Below, piece by piece: positions 1 to 14,600 of a stretch of DNA of 64,000 bases; positions within the stretch are counted from its first letter, which is position 1, and each line of letters opens with the position of its first letter. The translations under genes were made by a program, and so were the position numbers. The notes under the pieces are model-generated. The model worked only from the letters and a program-made list of their open reading frames with translations, did not search any database and was not told where the DNA came from. Source of the DNA: Motacilla alba alba. Taxonomy: Eukaryota; Chordata; Aves; Passeriformes; Motacillidae. The stretch is taken from positions 52,513,666 to 52,577,665 of the forward strand of contig NC_052018.1 in assembly GCF_015832195.1 (NCBI RefSeq), in the 5' to 3' direction.

Positions 1-3000
1 AGTACTTTAAAGAATAAGTTTATACAGAAAAGAGAGTTGAGGGCAAAGCCATAGAAAGATGGGTTCCGACTCTACTGTGTCCCTGATTTCATTATTCAAG
101 GTTTGCAACAAGGAAATCACACGATCCCCTAGAACATTCAGCATGGGCTGAGAGGCCCTGAGACAACAAATCACTCAAGATTGTCTAAACTACACACAGC
201 AAATTTTTCTAAGGAGATCCCACATAGATCAAGTTAGATAATAATTTAAATCATTATTACCATTCCTCTCTGGCTACTTTAAAAAAAAGTTTGAAAACTG
301 AGATTTCCCATTAAAATCTGCATGAATTCCAAAAGCTGAATTAGTACACGGCTTAATAAGAGGTAGCAGTCAATTAAATTTGTATCTTCTGAGAATTGTT
401 TTGTCTTACACGCTGCAATACTTCTATTATTAGGAGACTGAAATAAAAAAGTTAAAATCTCAGTATTATCTAATTTTTATGCATTATCATGATGGCTTAA
501 AAGAAAAATGAAAACATAAATGAAATTATGAATTTTGAAGAACCCCAAAAATGCACCTTTTCCTGAAGTAAGGAGATTACAAACATCTGTCTCCAGAAGT
601 TTACTTGTTGCTATGAAGAGGCTGTTCTTCCTACTAAGTAGGCTATAATTAAATTATGTTGTAAAAAAACACTTCAACATGAAGAAAAGTAAACTAATTC
701 TGGTCTCAGAATAAGTAAAAGAATAAATAAAGAATAAATTTTTAAAAACCTCCAATTTTACCTCAGTTCTACCTCTCATTCAAACCCCCCTGTACTAGTA
801 CTAGCAAAATGTTCTGATCCATCTAACCAATATCCTCATCAATTTCCCATTTGAAGCCCTTGCAGATGTCTCCTGATAATTAAAACACTCTTTTTCTGCA
901 AAAGAGGAGGCAATGATCGTACCAAAGACTACCTACCTGTTCAGTACATGCACATATGTACATTGTACACATGTACATTGTTCATCTTACTGCATGTGTG
1001 TCCTCTCTTTTTCAGTGTAGTCTATCTCCTTTCTCAGAGACAACAAAGTTCAAGGGGGTGGGTGTTACCTAAAATTACATTAGAAATTACACCATCATTG
1101 CTTTAAAAACCTATAGTAATAAACTACTTCAATGTCTGGAACAACTGTACAATTACTATTCTCACTGCAAGGCCTTTGGTGTTTTTCTTTTTCCCGTGCA
1201 AAATAAGGTCTTAATTTTATACAAAAACCTTAAACAAGCGTTACACTGAAGCATAACTTAATTTGCATACTGTACACAATCCTACTGGTTTATAATTCTA
1301 CCATTTCAAAAGAGACTTTTGGCTGTTTGGAGCTTTAATGTCAGTGAACCACCTTAACAGCTAGAAATACATATAGTTAACACACAAAGTGAAGCATATA
1401 TAACATATTCATACACATTGAACCCAAGAACTCTGCTCATCTTCAAGATATCTGTTTTTACAAATCAGCACCTTCATCCACATCTTATATATAAATATAG
1501 TAAATATTTAGCTATTAGAATGTTACTGCATGGGACAGGATGAGAAAAGGTTAACAGGAATATATCCACAGTCAAGTTTAGGCTACTAATCACATCTGCT
1601 CTGCCTGGATTCTGCCATTCATAGTAACTTAACACTGTCCCAAACCTCATCTCCCAACCATTCTGTTGAACAAAGGTCACAGACTTTGCATTCACCATGG
1701 AAAAAATAGGCTCAATTGACTATGTTGGCCAGCTATTCATCCTTGTTTCTTTTCCATGTAATATCTAACAGGTTGATATATTTAACAAAAATTGAATTCA
1801 TTAACATATTAGTCAATATATCAATCTTGTTTGTTGATTAAGTTCTTGGGATTTTTCCCTAGTTATAAAGTGATCAAACTAAATCTCAGGGTTTTCTTCC
1901 ATTGCTTTACTTTCTCAGAGATTTTTTAAACTATAATTTTCTGTAGGTAATTGGGTTAAAGGAAAGACTTCTGTAATTGTTTTTTGGTTTTGTTTTTTTT
2001 TTTTTGGATAGTCTCTTTTATGTATTCTTACTGGAGCATTTCTGCTGTTTGAAGAGACTGTGACCATCCCTTCTATTGAAGGGCTGTACTCAAAGAAAAC
2101 AATAAAAGACACAATTCTACAACCACCATGTACGGATTCTCTTTATTTGTCTGAATAGGGCTTGGTCTGCAAGATCCTGGAGGGTAATTTTATGACTTTT
2201 TGGACATAGCTTCAGACTGTCCTGCCTAAGCACAGCAGATTGTGGGGCACAGCTCAGTTACATCTGTGCTATCAGACAATGGCTCTGCTCCTGCTTCTAA
2301 TACAGTCACTGAGAATTTTGCCATGAAGTCATATTACTGTAATTCAGATGTGCTACTGAAATAAATGTGATGTATATTTTCCATGATATGATTACTGGAT
2401 TCAGTTCTGGTCAATTAAAGCTGCCTGCCCAGGGCTATCAACAGGGTAATGATTAATGTCAATAAGCAACCCTTGCGCACATCTGCTGGCTGCCTATTAA
2501 AAACCCAAAACAAACAAACCAACATTAAAAATGGGCAGTGACATTAATTTGTTGCCTTCAGCCACGTTTAGACTAAGAATACCCAGCTGCATGGAGCTGA
2601 AGTATTGTGTCCATTAAGAAACTGGCAGAGGGAACATGTATTGCTAGGAAAGTGTCAGCAGTGAATGACACTCTCAATGAGGCCCTGGTTCAAGGTGGAA
2701 ATTTCAGCTGCAGCACTGCCCACAATACCTGTGAAAGGCCATGCAGCAGCACTCTGCCACTTCACAGGACAGACAAACTAAATGAAAGCTTCACGGCCAC
2801 AAAATGTAACAGAAATAAAAGTTTCTGTGTGTATGTGTGTATGAGCCCTTGAATGAGCACAATTACAGCAAAACACCTCCAGTGCCACCCAGGACTTTGG
2901 GGTGTGTGCAGCAGGCCCTGAGTGCCAGCCCCACAGAGGACAGCATAAGAGCACATGGGCTTGGTCCCTGCTACGGAGGGAGAAATTCAGAACGAAAAGC

Positions 3001-6000
3001 TCCTGGTGAACTTCTTGTGGGTCCCTGGCCCTCTCTGCTCTCCTTCCAGCCAGCACCTGATACACCCACACTGACCCTCAATGCCCCAAACATGAGGGAT
3101 CTTCTCTGTTCCCATCCTAGCTGGGCTTTCACCCCGTGGGTTGCATCTCTGAAACAAAGACACATCCTCACACTCCAGTTCCTCTCCTAGTTTGTTCTCC
3201 CATGGTTTTAATGCCACCCTAGGGACTGGGCTAAGCAGTTGGGGGAGCAAAGATGGGCATCTCTCATGCTCCATTGTTTTGAAGCAGGAAATGGCCGCAG
3301 AAAAACCTCTTCTCAGAGCACACAGGCTGATGACATGGGACTGGTGGGATCCCTTCTGGTCAGAATGTAACCCTCACTGGAACAATCAGCAATTTGGACA
3401 TCCGAAAATTATTTTATTAAACAACAGTTGTTAATCAGTAGGAGGTCTTTTTCCACAGCCATTCTTTAAAGCCGAAACATTTCCATGTTTCCTGTAATAC
3501 TTGTGCTTAGTCACACATTGACAAATACAAGGGAAAAAACTCAGATCTGTATGACAGATTTTTGGAACTGCCAAAATAATCTCTTTGAATTCTGCAGCCA
3601 CTTGACAGCAGGAGTCCAGGAGGAGAGTGTTGAAAGCAAAAACTTGTATTTATTCACTGAATTTTTCTCCCAGACCAGGATACCTATCATATTCTGCAAA
3701 AGATACATCATCAAATGAACAGTCCACAGACCCTGTTGAACTTTAAAACTTTCCAGGTCCACTTTGCTACCCATTCTGTAAGCCTGACAGAGAGAAAAGT
3801 GATTGTCCTTTACATTTCAGTGAGAATTTAACACACTCAGCCAAAGGCTCTGCCAGAGGACATCTTCTGCAGAACATCCCACCATCTTGCAACTCGCATA
3901 TTCACATGTGCAAAAAGTCTCTGACTGAGTCTGCTCTTCCCTGCTGTAATATATCACAAGAAAAGAGATCCCTAGGTCAAAATTCCCTAACATTTAAACA
4001 CTTGAAAAGTATTAAGTAGTCTAATTAAAAGTTATTACTATTACTTTCTAAATACCTGGAGAGAAAGGATTATGCTGGTTGGGCTCAAGGTCACATGTCA
4101 CTAAGTCATTAAACTTTCCTCCTCCACACCATACTGCCAGCAGGTCTCATTCAGAGTGCTGTCCATGCAAAAGGAAGCCTGCTCTTTTTTTTTTTTTTAT
4201 GGTCATCCCAAAAGGCCATGACTTCAGTCTTCAGTGGAAGTGAAAGTGAACATCCTCTCCCACATCCATCAATTCTGAAGCATGGAAGGAACAAGCACTT
4301 CATCTCTAAGGAGATTTGTCGAGAAAGAGATAAGCCTGGCTGTTTTCCAGGACTGGCAGTAGCACAGGGCTGGGACTGGCCATAAGCAGCTGAGAAGGGC
4401 CATGGCCTGCAGAGGATGGCAGCACCTTGCTCTGCTCTGCTGGTGGCATGGGCCTGAGAAACTGGGTTTGCTCCTTTGCCTTGCATGACCAGCACCTGCT
4501 GCTGGGGTCCTTGCTCCTTATACCAGGCATCCTCCCCTGAGCAAGAAGAGCAGGCTGGGCTCTCCCACAGTTCTCTGTCTCCTATTTGCACTTTCCTCCT
4601 CCCTCATCTCTTTTCAGGGCAAGCCCAGTCTCTCCATCACTCTCCTCAGACCAGGCTGGCTGTGCTGTTGAAAACTTCGAGCATGGGATGCTTCGGCGTC
4701 TGCCTTGAGGGGAGAGCTTCAGTATGTGTCCCACAGCAGCCCAGCATCAGCACCAGAGATCCAGAAAGGCCTGGAGCTTGGATACGCCCATGGTGTGTCC
4801 TACTAGCCTGCTAAGCAACACATACACATCATTTACCTCCACTACACATGGCACTGCACATGCCAGAGTGGGACTGCTGTTCAGAGGCACTGTGCTCTCT
4901 CCATAACATGCCTGCACATCCTTGGGAGCCCAGCTCAAAGATATGGGCTTTGGCAGCCAATGCTGGGAGTCAAAACTTCAGTATCCCACTGTGAATCAAT
5001 TCCTTAGGCCAACCCATGCCCAGCTGTGTAATACAAATAACGTTTTTCACCACAGAAAACATTTTTGCATCTTGGGGGCATACAGTAAATAAAAAGCACA
5101 TTAAAATACTTAATGTGCTTAACTCTTTGTGTCTTTGGGGTCATTTTGCTATGATGGAGTTATAGGTGCTATACAGAAATGAGATTCCCTGCTGATCACC
5201 TTCACAGTGTACTCTCAGGTGGCCTTCATAAATGAAATTAAAAACAAGATTCTCCAACAAATACAGACTGAGAATTGAGACTTTACAAACTCTCAATAAC
5301 TAAAATGACAAATAATCTCTCACAATAAAGACAGTGTTGGTGCTAAAAACTGTGTTTTAAATTAATTTTAGCCAGGTGAACATAGTGCTGGCCACAAAGG
5401 AGCAAAGCCATGGAAAGAAATCTCCTGGAGAAGCAAATAACTAAATGTGCATGATGGGTGCAGCTGGGCACCACCAAGCTTTCATGGTGACCTCAGCAGG
5501 ATGAGTAAGTTCATCCAGCATTTTCCATGAAGCAGAGAACAATATTTTTCACTTTGTAGCTTTCTTCTGAGGCTCCCAAGAGAGCAATTCTTTTTTCCAG
5601 GCTGCTTGCAACTGCCCCAAAATCCTGCAAGTCCTGCTTTATCAATATAAAAAAAGGAAGGAAAGTTAGCATAGACTGACACATTCAACCCTTTTTCTTC
5701 TTAACTAAAAATGCGTGAAATCTGTGGTGGGGTAGTAGATAGAGGTGAAAACACATCAGTGCGGCACAGTGATGTGTCTTTGCAAGCCTCCTGCATCTCA
5801 CTCCTCATCTCCCTTCCATGGGCACGACCAGCCGTCAACACAGATGCAATAGCAGCAGCTGTTGCAGATTCCCCAGCTCGCCCCATTATATCTCCTGGTG
5901 GTTCCTCTTGAGGCAAACCCCTTTGATCAGCAATACAGGGAAGATTAGATCTGAGCTGATAAAGAGCTCATTGTGGGACCAGGCACACGTGGCTCCTGCT

Positions 6001-9000
6001 GGTCAGTGTTGTGACGTCTCATGTCCACGGGGATGCTGCATGTACGTAAGAGCGGCCATGCTGAGCCCCCGCCATGCACAAAACTCATGTACTGAATTTC
6101 CCTTCTTTGCCTCCAGCCATCCCTGTTCTGCCTCTTGCTAAGTCAATTGATATCTAACACACCAGCAGTAAAGGGCCCTTGGGAAAAAGGAAACCAGGGA
6201 GTAGGCTGGAGGCGTGCTCTCTGCCAATACAGCATATTTTCTCGTGTGTTTTACAGTTCAGTTTAAATGACTCAGCTAAGGGGTTTTGTATAACTTCTGA
6301 CCACAGCCTAACTGTTCTCACAGGAGGTAGTATTTCCTAGTGTTTGGCATGAGCTTTTCTCCTTTTCATCTAAGCACTTGTGCTCCTTCAGCAATCCTTA
6401 CCCACTTCTATCCTTTCTTCATACTTACAGGCTACAACTTTGTAAGGGGTTACTGGGTCTCTCAACTTCCACTAAGCCCTTCCACATACAGTGCTGTATA
6501 CCACATTCATTACTGTTATGAAAGTATTTAGACAGACAAGCTTTATCTAGCTGTCCTAATCTTTCCCATAAACCAGTCTTTTAAGTCCAACAGTGGGTTG
6601 AGTTATTTCATGTGAATTCCCTCCCATTTGTCAACAGCAATCTGCATCGTTCTGATCTTTGAATCACTGGATTGCCACAGTGCTGACAAGGTTCTTTTTT
6701 ATAAGTAATCAACTGTTCATTTGTTGCTACTAATTGCACTTAATTCTACCTCTGTTTTGTTTTCCCAGTTTCATTATACTCTCCATATTACAATGTTGTG
6801 GTAAGCAGCACCAGACACAATTGGATTCCTTACTCTGTCAGCAGCATAGGTAATTGACATAAATATTTAAAACACAGCAAACTGTGATATATGAAACAAT
6901 TAAAGCCCTTTCAGAAGCATCCTCTCTCTAACCTAGTCTCCTGGTAAACTGAATTTAAGTGGCTGCAAAGCAACGAAACAAAAACATTGCCTTTCATTTC
7001 TACCAATGGGAAATATTCCCCCTCTCTGCTCTACATTCTTGCTCCTCACAGAGTGAGTAGATATTTTATTAGGTACAGATTTAAACACAAAAAGAGTTTC
7101 CAAGCCTTGGATCCAGTTTCAAGCAATTACACATTGGCTGGGTGTAACTCAATGCAGGATCACCCAACTGGAGAGCAAAACAGAGAAGGCTCTTTACAAA
7201 GAAAAAAAAATTATTCCAAGTGTTCCACCTCACACAGAATTCTTGAAAAAAGTCTTTTCCCCAGAGATCAGAGGTTGTTTGTCTCATTCAAGGGCTGAGT
7301 ATCTTCCTGCTGCTAGTAGACTGGCAAAAAAGTAGAGGGCTCAAGATGCAGGGTGAATGAAGAGCTGTCCTGAGCTGACACCAGAATTTCATGAGAATTC
7401 CTGAAGGCTGCACCTGTGCCACCTAATAGTGCTGTCTGCTGGACACTGGACCCTTGTGTATCATCTCAGCTGTAGTAAACAGGATGTACTCACCTGTTTG
7501 CTCTCCAGCAGCACTGGCAGCAAAACATCTGCAATCAGGGCAAAAAGTCTCAGTCATGTGCCTCAGTCTGTCCCCAAAGCAGCCTTTATAAGAGGGAATA
7601 CGGTTCTTAAGACTGGTAGTCTTCTAGTGATACTGCAATGCTGTCTCTGAGGAACTCACCTGGAGACAAAAAGAGCTGGTATCAGTCCTCTGGGTCTGAG
7701 ATAAACAAAATCAAATGTGATTTTTTTTCTGACACTAAAACCAAGTCTAGAACAAGAAACTAACTAGCTCTGACTAGATGACACCAAGTGGTCACAGCAA
7801 AATTTACATTTATTATTATTGCAACATTTTGCAAAATTGTCACCCTTTGAACTGGAGTTTTGCAGCACTGCCATTTGAACAGTTTTATTTATTATGTGGG
7901 AGCCATTAAGTCTGGATATTTTGAGTCTAGGAAGAGCACCCAATCAGTTTAAAAGTACAAGTGAAACTTCAAAATTAATTGCTATCATACTTAAAAACTG
8001 ACACTGTACATTGACAAGATGCAGATTTTAAAGCACAAGTTATTCAGTTAATTAGTGACTGATGAAGTGATTTATAACTAGACCATGTGCTAATATAGAA
8101 ATCAATGAAAATGTTCCGATTACCAAAATACCAGAGGTCTTTGTATAAGGCATTATGTGTCTTCTCAAATCTATTGAAGTATAAAATAGCAGCAGATTGG
8201 TTACACCATTACTTTAGAACAAGAGTTTATCATACCCTATGCTCTTAGCCTCTCACAAGGCTAGTATCTCTCACAAGAGGTATTTGAACATGTCTTGACT
8301 GAACAACATATTTACTGATGTAGGAAAAGAGATGTTGGTCCATTTTCTCATTCATTATATTTTGTATGTGATGTAGGGTTATATGAGCAAGTATCAAAAT
8401 GTATTTTTAAAAGTTCGTCATCTGCTGGAATGTGTTCTGTTAGGATGTTTTCTTTTCTTCCTTAGATGACTCTGGGAAATACTTGCCTAGTCATTTCTCC
8501 AGCAACCATGAAACACCAGCAAAATATCACAAGGCCAGCCAACCCAAGACTGAAAACTGGCTACACTGAAAATTACCTCAACAGGTTCTCCCATTGTTTT
8601 TGAAGGGCTTAATTTTTTCCCAACTAAAGAGACTTAACCTTTGCAGGCACACATGAAAAAGGAGATGAGTGTGATAGGAAAGAAAATGCTCACTATGCCC
8701 ACAGGGAAAGGGAAGGTGAGAAACAGCTGTGTGGACTAAGGTGTGTTGTGGACGTGTGTACTTTGTACTACCCCTGACCCTAGCAATGAAATTCTGTTGT
8801 CTTTCTACACAGAGTTATCATCCCTCTAAATATTTCCTGTATTGACTCTGATACCTGCACAAAGCATGTTTTGAGTTGAAAAACTGTGACTTGAACAACA
8901 AGGCAAGGACAGCATGGAGGGCACACAAAGGAGGGCAACCAGTGCCAACCCCCTTCTGACTGGGCTAAATGGCCTGTCTCTGACATGACAGCATCTGGCT

Positions 9001-11522
9001 GCACCAGGAGGATTTATTCCCCTATGCAGGCCTGCTCCACAAGGGAACAGCCATTTCACCAGCTGAGCTACAGTGACCACTTTAGAGACTTGCTATGTTA
9101 AAAATACTCTGTGCCCTCCTCTTCACTGGAATGCACTCCTCTTTCTCACGATTCACCTTGCTTGGGCCATGTTTCCTGAGCTCCTCAGGTTGCTTTCTCT
9201 CATTCTCATGACCTATCTGCTGTTGCCAGATCTTCTACATTTTAAATAAATTTATATGCTCTACTTAGAATCAGTCCTATAGTCTCCTTACTTCCCATTT
9301 AAGATCAATACAGAAGAAATCAATGGACTACACAACAATTCCCTCAGACACTCCTCTCCAGATCATAATGCATTGCTGGCACCTCCTCTTGATAGTGGGT
9401 CTGTTAGCTGTCTTTCTCTCTTTACTGCAGTGCTTTTATCTGAGATCATTTTAATTAGAAGAAAGTTAAAATTCCTGGAGAAACTCTGCATGAAAGAGTG
9501 GTCCTGGACATCTAAAGATGTGTCACTTGTGCTATGTTATGTTTTACTGTATGAAACAAATGAGAGGCTGTTTTGTTAATAATACACGTGATGGACTTTA
9601 GATGATGCCATGGACTTATAGAACACAAGGACTCTGGCCTTTCTGTAACCACAGCAAAAATCTCACTCTATGTGAAACTGTGCCCTGAACTCCTGAGCTC
9701 TGCAGGGTACCCAGTGACACAAGTGACATACACCCCTTGCGGGTACTAACTAAATTCAAACAGGCAGGTGCTTGGTAACTGCCTCCAGCAGGGCAATTGC
9801 TCTGCATGACAATTCCTTCTCCTTACTCAATACCAGCAAGAATATTTTTCCTTGTTCTCCTTACTGTCAGACTCCCCCTCACAGCAGGAAGGTTTGTCCC
9901 CTCTGGCAGGAAGGGCAGCAGCAGGGAGGTTTCTGTAGCTCATCCCTCTCACCTCTCTCTTCCCTGACACAGCCAGTGGGCTGCTGTGCCAGCTTGGAAT
10001 TCCCCTATCAGGGAAGAAAAATCCCCTCTGGTTGCAGGAATCCAAACCTCCCACAGAGATGGATGGGTGATGGAGTTTAAGTGCCACTGCTCTGACATGT
10101 CACCTCCCAAAAAAAAAAAAAAAAAACTTCATGCATGCTGAAGTACCTCAGTGTGCAGTTTCCAGACAGAAGGAGCTCCAAGGCTGAGGGGAACATTTTG
10201 ACATCTTAGGGATGTGGACATACCTAGTAATACTGGGTGCACTCGGGGTTTACAGCACCTATGCTTAGGCCCAGAGACAATTTAAAGGTAATACAGGAGA
10301 TAAACTAGCAGTGCTATTGTAATATAACTTGGAAAAAAAAAATTGAGCTAGTCTGCACTAGGGAGCACCTACTGAATCTGGAAAATCAGTATGGTGAATC
10401 TGAGCAGATGTCACAATCACCACAGCCCTCATGGTGGGAACCCTGCACAGCCCCTGTTAATCCTGAGAGCATCTAGAAAATCCACCAAAAAAGCTTCAGA
10501 GACTCTGCACACACAAAATGGGGAAGGCAGGTAAGTCTGGGTTGAGCAGACTACCAGAAGAAGGGAAGAGAGAGTAAGGTAAGAGAAAAAGCAGGGGCAA
10601 GGGAGGGCTGGAGAAGGGCCAACATGTTAAAGGCAGGGTGTCTCAGGCAGAGTGGGAATCAGTGGTCCAGAGACAGTGACAGGAGCAATGTGGCCAGAGC
10701 TATTAACCAGGAGGACGAACTGAATTGCTTTTCTAAAAGCCCAGAAATACAGAGAAGAGATGTGCTTGGAAAGCCAGGCAGGAGCCTGAACAAAGCCGAG
10801 CCTATCTAGCAGAAAAGACAGATTATCCTCTGCTTTTGTAGGAAGATCTGATCACTGCACTTGGAGACAACTTTCACATCTAAGCAAACAAGAGGGCAGA
10901 GAGCACACCAGCATTAAAAGCCTTTCTCTCCAAGACTGAGAGAACTGATGTCCTCAGCCTTGTTCAAGGAAGCAGAGAAGACGAGCTTTAAGAAAGAAGT
11001 TCAATATTGACTGTGCAAAGGACAAAGATGGGAAAAGAACATATGAAGGGAGAGAGTCTATCAAAAGAGACATCACGTAAAAGCCATTCTGTGACTGGGA
11101 AGTCATTGCTAGAAAGTTCTGTGAGCTGCAATCCAGAAGACATCATCAGGTTGTTCCCAGAGAAGGAGCTGGCAAAAAGAAAGGGAGCATGTCTCATGAA
11201 GAGCAGTAGAAAATAAAGCAACAGTCAGAAACAAAGCTAAGGAGAAAGGCTTGCAGAAGGCCAGGGCAGCTTTCCAAGTAGGAGCAATGGCTTCAAAGAA
11301 GAGAAAGTTTCAGAGACCTGAGATTCGGCTCAGAAAATGAAGCTGATGTGCTCCATAGTCAAAAACAATACAACAGTGACTAAGCTGGGGGCCAAAGGGA
11401 GGGAACATGAAATAGCAGCATCTGGATTTATCCTTTACACCAGGATAAAAACACCCAGGCACCTCATGGTGTTTTGGCAGGGGTGGTGTCCATTTTCTGT
11501 AATTCCGGAAGGGCTACAAAAC
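1..11522. other. Intergenic DNA upstream of HEY2 (distal part)
   Basis: AT-rich sequence with stops in all frames at ordinary density. I found no exon series with splice sites and no recognisable protein domain. It holds an A-run at 10,109-10,126, an AATAAA followed by a TG-rich stretch at about 2,814-2,850, and a purine-rich section from about 10.5 to 11.4 kb. The open frames here are short and overlap on both strands, as chance frames do. The TG/CA alternation around 2,830 and the nested inverted TGTACA-type repeats near 950-985 are the only simple-sequence structure of note. Confidence 0.7.
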
Positions 11523-11654
11523 CACAGAAAGAATCAGGTCAGGCGGGACCACTGCATGGCATCTATTCCAACCCCCTGGCACAGGCAGGGTCCCCTAGGG
11601 CACATTACTTAGGATTGTGTCAGCTTTTGAATATATCCAGAGAAGGAGACTCCT
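11523..11654 (-). mobile_element. CR1 LINE 3' fragment, decayed
   Basis: Read on the + strand, this stretch matches the general form of the reverse complement of an avian CR1 3' end. It starts with an AGAATCAGGTCAGG-type opening, followed by a CCATCTGGTCCAACCCCCT-like segment (here ATCTATTCCAACCCCCTGG). Then come a GCAGGGTCCCCTAGGGCACATT-like segment, a degenerate TTTTGAATATCTCCAGAG (here with ATATATCC), and GAAGGAGACTCC. It is 5'-truncated, as CR1 copies usually are, and carries substitutions throughout. Recognition is from memory of CR1 consensus forms; the subfamily cannot be named. Confidence 0.85.
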
Positions 11655-14600
11655 TTGGCTCCTCAGGCTGAAGGCCTGAGGAAGTGCTGCCAGCCACCTC
11701 AGGCCCTGTGATAAGGCTCGAAAAAGGAACAGCGTAGGTCCGAAAATGGCACCTCTGATCCTTGCAAAGGTGAGCACCGGCACTCACATAGAACCAGCAA
11801 GCACCAAAAGCAAACTGCTCTCACAGTAATTTTAAGTGTGCTTTGGTTAACATCTGCCATAAAAAATGAAACATATGATAACAACTACCAAGCAAAGGAA
11901 AGCATTTAGCATTTTGGAAAGCCTTGAGTCTGCACAGAATTTTTTCTTTCTTTTACCAGAAAGAACAGGGAACACTTTTTAAGTCACAAGGAACACTTTT
12001 TAAAGTCTGATACATCCTCAGAGCTGCAGAGCTTTCCTCTCAAAGTCTGATCTACCTTTGCTGTAATAGGACATATTTATTTTCAACCATGTGTGACAAA
12101 AAACATACACTGAATAAAATTAATTAGAAAGATGTTAAAATAAAATACTACCAAAGTAATATAATATTTTGGAGGAGAGAAAAATGTTTATCACTACAAA
12201 TCAAAAATACCTTCACAAAATTGTTTTCTTTTAGAAGTAAGAAGAAAATTGGAATTAGGCCCAGTTCCTGCAGAGAGAGCTTTTCAATTTCCTTCTTGAA
12301 GCAAAAGTCATATCCAGTCAACACAGGTTTTCCTGATTAGGCTCAGCAGGATCAAACATGACAGTAACTAAAGAATCCTGAAAATACTTGTTGAAGCACA
12401 GGCAGTCATAAGACACAAGACTCATCAGAATGGAATAGAGACAACTTCTCTCCCTTGGACAGCAGGTGACAAAAGGGAACTTCCTGTAGTTTAGATGAAC
12501 TGTTCTCTACATGGACATACATTCATGGCAGTATGCAAAACTTACAATCTGGGGAAAAACTGTTTCTCTTTGGCTGAAAATTCTGATCCAAACTTCTGTG
12601 GTGTAAGACCTTGGCTCTTGACTGAATGTATGCCTGTTTAATTTGTGTGCAAATTTTACCAGTTGAGTATTCATGTTGACCCTACGTGCTTTACTTCAGA
12701 GACTTGGAAGATGCTTCCATTAATAATTTTTTATTTCCAGAGATCATAACAACTTCTACTGACAAGCAGATGTTTAGTGTGTCCTTTTACTTACCTAGCT
12801 TCGCAGGATCTGTAGTTTCAAAGTCCCTTTCAAGTGCCAATAAGGACTACTGTTACTGAGGAAGTTTGCAAAAATACCATGGATCTATCCAGAATATCCG
12901 AGGTTGTTTATTTCTATCACATGCACCGTTTATATAAAGGAGTATTTTAGAGCTTTAGGTGAAGTGCTCTATTATAACAGCTAGGTTTGAAGCCTGGAGA
13001 TGATACACTATTTTCTTTCATAAATCAATCTCAGACAAAACCTTAGCACTCCCTGAAAATTGGTTCCTTCTTAACTCTCTGGGAAGCATGGGGTTTTTTT
13101 ATCTTAAAGGAGCAACCAACAATAAAACTCACATAATGACAATTCTCCAGTTTTTGGCATCCAAAAAGAAAAAAAAAGGTCCATTCAGCATGAAAAACAT
13201 AAAAGAAATAAAGGAACATGCTGTAAAAAGCTGAAAAGGAAGAACGAACTCAAAAAAAGAAAAAAAAAAAAAGAAGATAGAATTGCTTTAGTTCAAAACC
13301 CACCAAGTTTTTATTACAAAAATTCAAGAAGGTCCCCATTTCTGACACAGGATGTGTTTATCTAGACTTGCCACAGTCACTAATGAATTAAACCATGCTT
13401 CACCACTGTAAAAATTTATTTCAACAGAAATGAGCTTCAATGAGAAAGCTGTGATTATGTGCTCATTTTTACAAGTACTCTATTTCCATCATAATAGGAT
13501 ACTTTTATTCTTGATACAGATCTATGGATTTTAATAGCACCACCGCTAAAATAGATTAAAGTTCATAATTCATGTTGTGCAAAAAACTGTGAGATTAGGT
13601 TCTGTATATTATCGTGAGGTAATTAAGTGGCCTGATTTCCACTAGAAAAGGAAGTGCCCTAGTTCCCTTTAACACCATTGAAGCCGTTCATTAGGATGAC
13701 TGAAGTTAGAGAGTTCTTAAATCTTGGCCCATAGTCTTCGAAGAAAACAGAGAGCCAAATCCCAGGAGATGTTCAGTGAAAGTCTAAAATCCACAATGCC
13801 CTAATTCTCCACTGCTGCATGTCTCCCCTGGTCATACAGCTGGGTAGAGTCGTTGTAAAATATTACCTGGCAAGAACTTTGCATATGTATAGAAAATCAA
13901 GACCTGGCTTTTGCAGAACATGTATACTGAGTATCAGGCAAAATGCTGTCATTACCAAGATCCTTTACACAGCGACTTTAAACTTTAGCAGGCAATTACT
14001 AGTTCCATTTTAGTGATAGGAGCCTAAAACAGAGGCACAAAGCAAACTAACCTACATGGAAATGCCCGAGAAAATCAACAGACTTAATATTTAGAGTGGA
14101 TTAGTTAAACCACAAACAATTCTATGTAGACATCCATTCAAAATTAAAGCTGCTTTTATTCTAGTCAATGTTATTTTATTTTGAAAGTGAGTTAATTTAA
14201 ATCAAATTGCAGCCAGTTCTGTTGTGAATAAGAGCATGCAAACTGAGTTTCAATACAGTTCACAGACACTTTTAATTTACACCTTTTGTTAATTTAATTA
14301 ATTGTCCTGAATGCCTGAGCTCACATAGGAAGTGTGGCAAGGTGCAAAGAGTTAAGGATGAGGCTCTCAATTGCAGGGTTTGTCCTCTCCAGCTGCCCTT
14401 CCTTGGGGTGCTGTTCAGTCACACTCGTTATCACCAGACAGTGGGAGCCAGAGGAGGTGTTCCTGTCTTTCTGTGTCACCTACAATGTAGTGACAGCTCT
14501 CAGGGAGAGCATTTCATGCTCTGGACAAACATGCAGCACCTATTGACTAGGGGCCAGGAGGAAGCACTCGACCCAGGAGGGTGCATTCATTGACCCCTGT

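Noticed and set aside
940..985. Nested TGTACA/ACATGT palindromes
   Set aside because: Alternating short palindromic words typical of simple AT/TG sequence, with no flanking structure to suggest an element.
2607..2852. 81-codon frame followed by AATAAA and a TG-rich stretch
   Set aside because: The poly(A)-like context is suggestive, but the frame has no domain and the AATAAA lies inside it. No splice structure upstream supports a gene.
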